From positions 1 to 9,606 of the forward strand of contig JAQGKG010000254.1 in assembly GCA_028290245.1 (NCBI GenBank): 9,606 bases of DNA, written 5' to 3'. This stretch comes from Devosia sp. GTDB lineage: Bacteria > Pseudomonadota > Alphaproteobacteria > Rhizobiales > Devosiaceae. Shown in pieces: positions 6,839-9,606 of this stretch (its first letter is position 1; every line of letters begins with the position of its first letter). The notes under the pieces were generated by a model, which was given only the letters and a program-made list of their open reading frames with translations, was not told the origin of the DNA and searched no databases. A program made the translations under genes and the position numbers.

Positions 6839-6855
6839 TTGCCACATCGGCAAAT
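6837..6855. promoter_or_regulatory. 7-5-7 inverted repeat between polyprenyl synthase and methyltransferase genes (operator candidate)
   Basis: ATTTGCC and GGCAAAT form a perfect inverted repeat around the five bases ACATC. It touches the ATG assigned to the leftward polyprenyl synthase and lies just upstream of a possible -35 element for the rightward methyltransferase. The size and spacing suit a dimeric repressor or activator. I do not recognise the sequence as the site of a known regulator. Confidence 0.45.
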
Positions 6856-6859
6856 CTGG

Positions 6860-6887
6860 TTGAGCCTGCCACACGGACGCATGTAAG
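6860..6887 (+). promoter_or_regulatory. Possible sigma-70-type promoter for the methyltransferase gene
   Basis: TTGAGC (6860-6865) and TGTAAG (6882-6887) are 16 bases apart, and each matches four of six consensus positions. A transcript would start about 20 bases before the ATG at 6917. This is by-eye matching in GC-rich DNA and the support is weak. Confidence 0.3.
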
Positions 6888-6916
6888 GTCGCCCCAAACC
6901 GGCCTTAAAGGGTGCG

Positions 6917-7699
6917 ATGTCCCTAGACCAGCCTCCAAGCTTTGTAAAACACCAAACGGTTACGCGCGATGCCTTTTTGGGTGGTCGGCTGACTCTGTCG
7001 CAGCCAAGCCACGGATTCAGAGCCGGATTGGATAGCGTGCTGCTCGGCGCGGCCGTCGGGCAGGGGCGCAAAACCCTGCTGGATCTGGGCTGCGGCGTCG
7101 GCACCGCGGGCCTCGTGGCCATGCAATATGAACGGATTCTGAACGCGACTTTGATCGATCAAAATGCTGAGATGGTGGATCTGGCGAGGGCCAATGCGGC
7201 GGACAATGGATTTGCCGAACGGGTGACGCTGCTCGTTGCCGACATTACTGCCAAGGGAGCGGAACGTCAGGCGGCCGGGTTGGTCGAGAATAGCTATGAT
7301 GTGGTGATCGCCAATCCGCCGTTTTTTGCTGGCGGCGCCGGAACGCTGGCCGCCGACAAGGGCCGCGCCGAGGCTCGCCACATGGACGTCGCAACGCTGG
7401 ACCTCTGGATCAAGACAGCGGCGAGTTCGGCTGCGGCGGGCGGCGAGATCATTTTCGTCTACCCGTCGACCAGCCTGTCGCCGCTGCTGGTCGGCTTCGA
7501 GCGACGCTTTGGCGCCATTACCGTGCTGCCGCTGGCGCCACGACCGGGCGAGCCAGCCACCCGCGTGCTGATCCGTGGCATCAAGGGGTCTCGCGCACCT
7601 ATGACACTGCTGTCGAGCCGCGTGCTGCATGCCGAGGGCCGCGCCTTTGCCGCCGAATTCGATGCAATCTTTCGCGGCGAAGCTCGCCTCGTCTGGTAA
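6917..7699 (+). CDS. TrmN6-like tRNA1(Val) adenine-37 N6-methyltransferase family protein
   Basis: This 260-residue SAM-dependent methyltransferase belongs to the group of E. coli TrmN6 (YfiC), which methylates N6 of adenine 37 in tRNA1(Val). Seen: the N-terminal pattern TRDAFLGGRLTLSQPSHGFR (16-35) followed by AGLDSVLL, typical of this family; SAM motif I LDLGCGVGTAGL (55-66); an acidic residue at the end of the second strand (LIDQN, Asp81); and the catalytic NPPF at 133-136, which marks methylation of an exocyclic amino group of a base. The length is normal. The ATG at 6917 is preceded by AAAGGG (6907-6912). The target is inferred from the family; other base substrates are possible. The gene heads a rightward run that continues through the mini-ORF and small membrane protein to glyQ. 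Confidence 0.88.
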   Translation: MSLDQPPSFVKHQTVTRDAFLGGRLTLSQPSHGFRAGLDSVLLGAAVGQGRKTLLDLGCGVGTAGLVAMQYERILNATLIDQNAEMVDLARANAADNGFAERVTLLVADITAKGAERQAAGLVENSYDVVIANPPFFAGGAGTLAADKGRAEARHMDVATLDLWIKTAASSAAAGGEIIFVYPSTSLSPLLVGFERRFGAITVLPLAPRPGEPATRVLIRGIKGSRAPMTLLSSRVLHAEGRAFAAEFDAIFRGEARLVW

Positions 7700-7733
7700 T
7701 TCTCGCCGACCCATCCTAAATCTGGCGCGAAGC

Positions 7734-7741
7734 AAAAAGGA
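7734..7741 (+). promoter_or_regulatory. Strong ribosome binding site before the 11-codon ORF
   Basis: AAAAAGGA ends six bases before the ATG at 7748. It is one of the best Shine-Dalgarno matches in the window, yet the frame it serves stops after 11 codons. That makes it the main evidence that the mini-ORF is, or was, translated. Confidence 0.6.
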
Positions 7742-7747
7742 TCGAGC

Positions 7748-7783
7748 ATGGCCGAAACGACCACGCCGAAGCGGGGGCTCTGA
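7748..7783 (+). CDS. 11-codon ORF: leader peptide or remnant of a lost gene start
   Basis: The frame reads MAETTTPKRGL and stops at TGA 7781-7783. Seen: a strong ribosome binding site at ideal spacing, and a stop only five bases before the ATG of the next gene. That gene has only a distant G-run (7773-7777, 11 bases upstream) as a binding site. Two explanations fit. It may be a translated leader that carries ribosomes to the small membrane protein gene by termination and reinitiation. Or it may be the surviving start of a deleted gene: from memory, related Hyphomicrobiales often have an S49 (SppA-like) peptidase gene between a TrmN6-like gene and glyQ, and short Lys/Arg-containing N-termini are common there. 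The sequence alone does not decide. No function is claimed for the peptide. Confidence 0.4.
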   Translation: MAETTTPKRGL

Positions 7784-7788
7784 CCGGC

Positions 7789-8013
7789 ATGCTGTTGCGC
7801 GTCATCATCTTTGCCGTCATCGGCATCGCCATCTATCTGGGAATTTGCAAGATTTGGCGTGACTGGAGCGGCCAGTTCAAATCCGAGGCCCAGGAAGCCC
7901 AGCGCCTGCGCCGCGAACGCGACCTGCGTGAACGGGCCCAGCCCGGCGTCATCGACCTGAAGCGCGACGAAGACGGCACCTACCGCCCCGGCGACGACGA
8001 CAAACGTCGTTGA
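7789..8013 (+). CDS. Small single-pass membrane protein of unknown function
   Basis: I do not recognise this 74-residue protein. Seen: a hydrophobic segment from residue 2 to about 19 (LLRVIIFAVIGIAIYLGI), an aromatic and basic boundary KIWRDW at 21-26, a strongly charged, probably helical stretch with many Arg, Glu and Gln (27-50), and the tail VIDLKRDEDGTYRPGDDDKRR (54-74). The charges suggest a short N-terminal anchor with a cytoplasmic tail, though the topology is not certain. The codon usage and the clean hydrophobic-then-charged design support a real gene. It lies five bases after the 11-codon ORF and 52 bases before glyQ, so it is probably in one transcript with them. Genes of this type near glyQ give no clue to function. 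Confidence 0.72.
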   Translation: MLLRVIIFAVIGIAIYLGICKIWRDWSGQFKSEAQEAQRLRRERDLRERAQPGVIDLKRDEDGTYRPGDDDKRR

Positions 8014-8041
8014 CCGTCTGGTGCGGCCAAACTAGAGGTTT

Positions 8042-8059
8042 GTCCCAGTTAGCAGGGAC
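8042..8059 (+). promoter_or_regulatory. Hairpin covering the glyQ ribosome binding site
   Basis: GTCCC (8042-8046) can pair with GGGAC (8055-8059) around an 8-base loop. The 3' arm contains most of AGGGA, the ribosome binding site, which ends seven bases before the ATG at 8066. A second short stem, CAAAC with GTTTG (8028-8042), lies directly upstream and shares its last base, so the two are mutually limiting. Folding could slow initiation; this is inference. Confidence 0.35.
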
Positions 8060-8065
8060 TGCCAG

Positions 8066-8989
8066 ATGACCAACCGCCCGTCGCATATGGACCCGAAGAA
8101 TTCCTTCCAGGGTCTTATCCTCACGCTGCAGAATTTCTGGGCGGAGCAGGGTTGCGTGATTTTGCAGCCCTATGACATGCAGGTCGGCGCCGGCACGTTT
8201 CACCCCGCGACCACCCTGCGCGCCCTAGGTCCAAAGCCGTGGAAGGCTGCCTATGTGCAGCCGAGCCGCCGCCCCAAGGACGGGCGTTATGGCGAAAACC
8301 CCAATCGGCTGCAGCACTATTACCAGTTCCAGGTGATCCTCAAGCCATCGCCGCCTGATATCCAAGATCTCTACCTCAAGTCCCTGGCCGCCATCGGTCT
8401 CGATGCCAGCTTGCATGACATCCGCTTTGTCGAGGACGACTGGGAAAGCCCGACCTTGGGCGCGTGGGGCCTTGGCTGGGAATGCTGGTGCGACGGCATG
8501 GAAGTCAGCCAGTTCACCTATTTCCAGCAGGTCGCTGGCTTTGAATGCTCGCCGGTGCCGGGCGAAATCACCTACGGTTTGGAACGTCTCGCCATGTATG
8601 TGCAAGGGGTCGAGAACGTCTATGACCTCAACTTTAACGGACGCGAGGGCGACGAGAAGGTCACCTATGGCGACGTGTTCCTGCAGAACGAGCAGGAATC
8701 TTCCAAATACGGTTTTGAGGTCGCCGACACTGAAATCCTGTTCCGCCACTTTGCCGACGCGGAAAAGGAATGCCGCGCCATTCTGGCCAAGAGTGCCGAA
8801 GGCAATCGCCACACCATGGCCATTCCCGCCTATGAGCAGGTCATCAAGGCATCGCATAATTTCAACCTGCTCGACGCCCGCGGCGTCATCTCGGTGACCG
8901 AGCGCCAGAGCTACATTCTGCGCATTCGCGAACTCGCCAAGAGCTGCGGCGATGCCTGGCTGCACACGGCTGGCGGCGGCGTGGAATAA
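8066..8989 (+). CDS. glyQ: Glycyl-tRNA synthetase alpha subunit
   Basis: This is the 307-residue catalytic subunit of the bacterial alpha2-beta2 glycyl-tRNA synthetase, which activates glycine with ATP and loads it on tRNA-Gly. Seen: SFQGLILTLQNFWAEQGC (13-30), ILQPYDMQVGAGTFHPATTL (32-51), YGENPNRLQHYYQFQVILKP (75-94), FVEDDWESPTLGAWGLGWEC (121-140) followed by WCDGMEVSQFTYFQQV (141-156), and class II motif 3 in YGLERLAMYVQG (170-181). These are near-invariant in GlyQ and none is broken. The length is normal. The ATG at 8066 has AGGGA upstream; a second ATG at 8087 (MDPKNSF) is closer to where many relatives begin, but has no such site. The beta subunit gene glyS is not next in line; a lemA-family gene follows after 73 bases, and glyS is expected beyond the window. 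Confidence 0.98.
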   Translation: MTNRPSHMDPKNSFQGLILTLQNFWAEQGCVILQPYDMQVGAGTFHPATTLRALGPKPWKAAYVQPSRRPKDGRYGENPNRLQHYYQFQVILKPSPPDIQDLYLKSLAAIGLDASLHDIRFVEDDWESPTLGAWGLGWECWCDGMEVSQFTYFQQVAGFECSPVPGEITYGLERLAMYVQGVENVYDLNFNGREGDEKVTYGDVFLQNEQESSKYGFEVADTEILFRHFADAEKECRAILAKSAEGNRHTMAIPAYEQVIKASHNFNLLDARGVISVTERQSYILRIRELAKSCGDAWLHTAGGGVE

Positions 8990-9001
8990 CGCCCGCAATC
9001 C

Positions 9002-9025
9002 CATTGCGTGCCTGACGGCGCAATG
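9002..9025 (+). terminator. Hairpin after glyQ (weak terminator or processing site)
   Basis: CATTGCG (9002-9008) and CGCAATG (9019-9025) form a perfect 7-base inverted repeat with a 10-base loop, 12 bases after the glyQ stop. No T-run follows, so a strong intrinsic terminator is unlikely. It may weaken or process the transcript between glyQ and lemA. Confidence 0.35.
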
Positions 9026-9031
9026 CCAATG

Positions 9032-9052
9032 TCCCGCCAATTGCTTGCGGGA
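9032..9052 (+). promoter_or_regulatory. Hairpin covering the lemA ribosome binding site
   Basis: TCCCGC (9032-9037) can pair with GCGGGA (9047-9052) around a 9-base loop. The 3' arm holds GGGA of the GGGAG ribosome binding site that precedes the ATG at 9063 by nine bases. This mirrors the arrangement before glyQ. Control by folding is inference. Confidence 0.35.
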
Positions 9053-9062
9053 GATAAGCACT

Positions 9063-9606
9063 ATGTTCGGTTGGATTATCCTGGGCCTCGTGGTCCTGGC
9101 GGCGGCTTATGCCGTCATGCTCTATAACGGCCTCGTCAAGAATCGGCAGATGGTCGAAGAGGGCTGGTCGGGCATCGACGTGCAGCTCAAGCGCCGCACC
9201 GACCTCATCCCCAACCTGATGGAAACCGTCAAGGGCTACATGAGCCACGAGCGCGAAACGCTCGAAGCGGTGACCAATGCCCGCGCCGCAGCGACCAGCG
9301 CGTCCAGCGGCACCCCCGAACAGCGCGCCGCAGCCGAAGGCCAGCTCTCGGGCGCTCTCGGCCGGCTGATCGCCACCGCCGAGGCCTATCCCGACCTCAA
9401 GGCTAACACGACATTCCTCGAATTCCAGGCTGCGCTGCAGACCGTTGAAGACGAAATCCAGATGGCGCGCCGTTATTACAACGGCTCGGTTCGCAACATG
9501 AACGTCATGGTCGAATCCGTGCCGTCCAACTTCATCGCCGGCCCGTTCGGCTTCAAGACCGCGCAGTATTTCGAGCTCGAAAACGAAGCCGACCGCGCCG
9601 CGCCCG
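9063..9606 (+). CDS. LemA family protein, 3' truncated by the window edge
   Basis: 181 codons are visible and the frame is open at the edge. Seen: a membrane segment at about 3-20 (GWIILGLVVLAAAYAVML), then NGLVKNRQMVEEGWSGIDVQ, LKRRTDLIPNLMETVKGYM and HERETLEAVTNARAA, which are the core LemA pattern. A long helical region follows, then ARRYYNGSVRNMNVMVESVP, SNFIAGPFGFK and YFELE near the end. LemA proteins are usually about 185-200 residues, so only a short tail should be missing. Known: they are membrane-anchored helical bundle proteins of unclear role, often encoded beside a DUF2207 membrane protein or TPM-domain (YgcG-like) genes. That partner would lie just outside the window. GGGAG precedes the ATG. 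Residues 80-99 are Ala, Ser and Gly rich and less conserved. Confidence 0.93.
   Translation, partial: MFGWIILGLVVLAAAYAVMLYNGLVKNRQMVEEGWSGIDVQLKRRTDLIPNLMETVKGYMSHERETLEAVTNARAAATSASSGTPEQRAAAEGQLSGALGRLIATAEAYPDLKANTTFLEFQAALQTVEDEIQMARRYYNGSVRNMNVMVESVPSNFIAGPFGFKTAQYFELENEADRAAP

Noticed and set aside
7995..8012. Hairpin at the end of the small membrane protein gene (CGACGAC with GTCGTTG, loop AAAC) as a terminator
   Set aside because: It lies mostly in coding sequence, contains a G-U pair and has no T-run after it. Repeated GAC codons explain it.
8014..8065. Glycine riboswitch or T-box before glyQ
   Set aside because: The gap is only 52 bases, too short for either, and T-boxes are not expected in this group. 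Only two short hairpins are visible.
8225..9061. A 278-residue open frame on the - strand opposite glyQ, and a 270-residue one (6923-7735) opposite the methyltransferase
   Set aside because: Both mirror highly conserved genes, lack recognisable domains and have no convincing ribosome binding site.
1..9606. Search for a defence system, toxin-antitoxin pair, CRISPR array, insertion sequence or other mobile element
   Set aside because: Nearly all of the window is filled by recognisable housekeeping genes with short gaps. I saw no repeat arrays, terminal inverted repeats, recombinases, or pairs of small overlapping genes of toxin-antitoxin type.

Overview
The window is ordinary chromosomal housekeeping DNA from a GC-rich alphaproteobacterium, most likely of the order Hyphomicrobiales. 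A Devosia-like organism is my best guess, but only a guess. The evidence is a separate glycyl-tRNA synthetase alpha subunit of alphaproteobacterial type, a long-chain (ubiquinone-type) polyprenyl synthase, a family 4-like uracil-DNA glycosylase of the alphaproteobacterial 'PWRPPGNR' form, and strong G/C preference at third codon positions. I see no mobile element, prophage, CRISPR array, rRNA or tRNA gene, and no abrupt change of composition.

Layout. Positions 2-211 (+) hold the last 69 codons of a diguanylate-cyclase-like GGDEF protein. Its stop codon overlaps, on the opposite strand, the stop of a leftward block: moaB-like (208-744), a YcaD-like MFS transporter (722-2047) and uracil-DNA glycosylase (2152-2967). 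moaB lies downstream of the transporter and overlaps it by 23 bases. A divergent intergenic region (2968-3152) separates this block from a rightward pair: an exported TPR-repeat protein (3153-4895) and ispE (4901-5776). ispE converges on a leftward polyprenyl diphosphate synthase (5807-6838). A second divergent region (6839-6916), which holds a clean inverted repeat, leads into a rightward series: a TrmN6-like methyltransferase (6917-7699), an 11-codon mini-ORF (7748-7783), a 74-residue single-pass membrane protein (7789-8013), glyQ (8066-8989) and a lemA-family gene cut by the window edge (9063-9606).

How the genes fit together. IspE (MEP pathway) and the polyprenyl synthase both belong to isoprenoid synthesis leading to the quinone side chain. 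The methyltransferase and GlyQ both act on tRNA. MoaB belongs to molybdenum cofactor synthesis, and the glycosylase to DNA base repair. The TPR protein next to ispE recalls the lbcA-lolB-ispE neighbourhood of Pseudomonas, without lolB.

I found no convincing new multi-gene system. The points most worth a second look are the 11-codon ORF with a strong ribosome binding site between the methyltransferase and the small membrane protein, the uracil-DNA glycosylase that keeps only two of the four iron-sulfur cysteines, the 7-5-7 inverted repeat between the polyprenyl synthase and methyltransferase genes, and the similar hairpins over the ribosome binding sites of glyQ and lemA.
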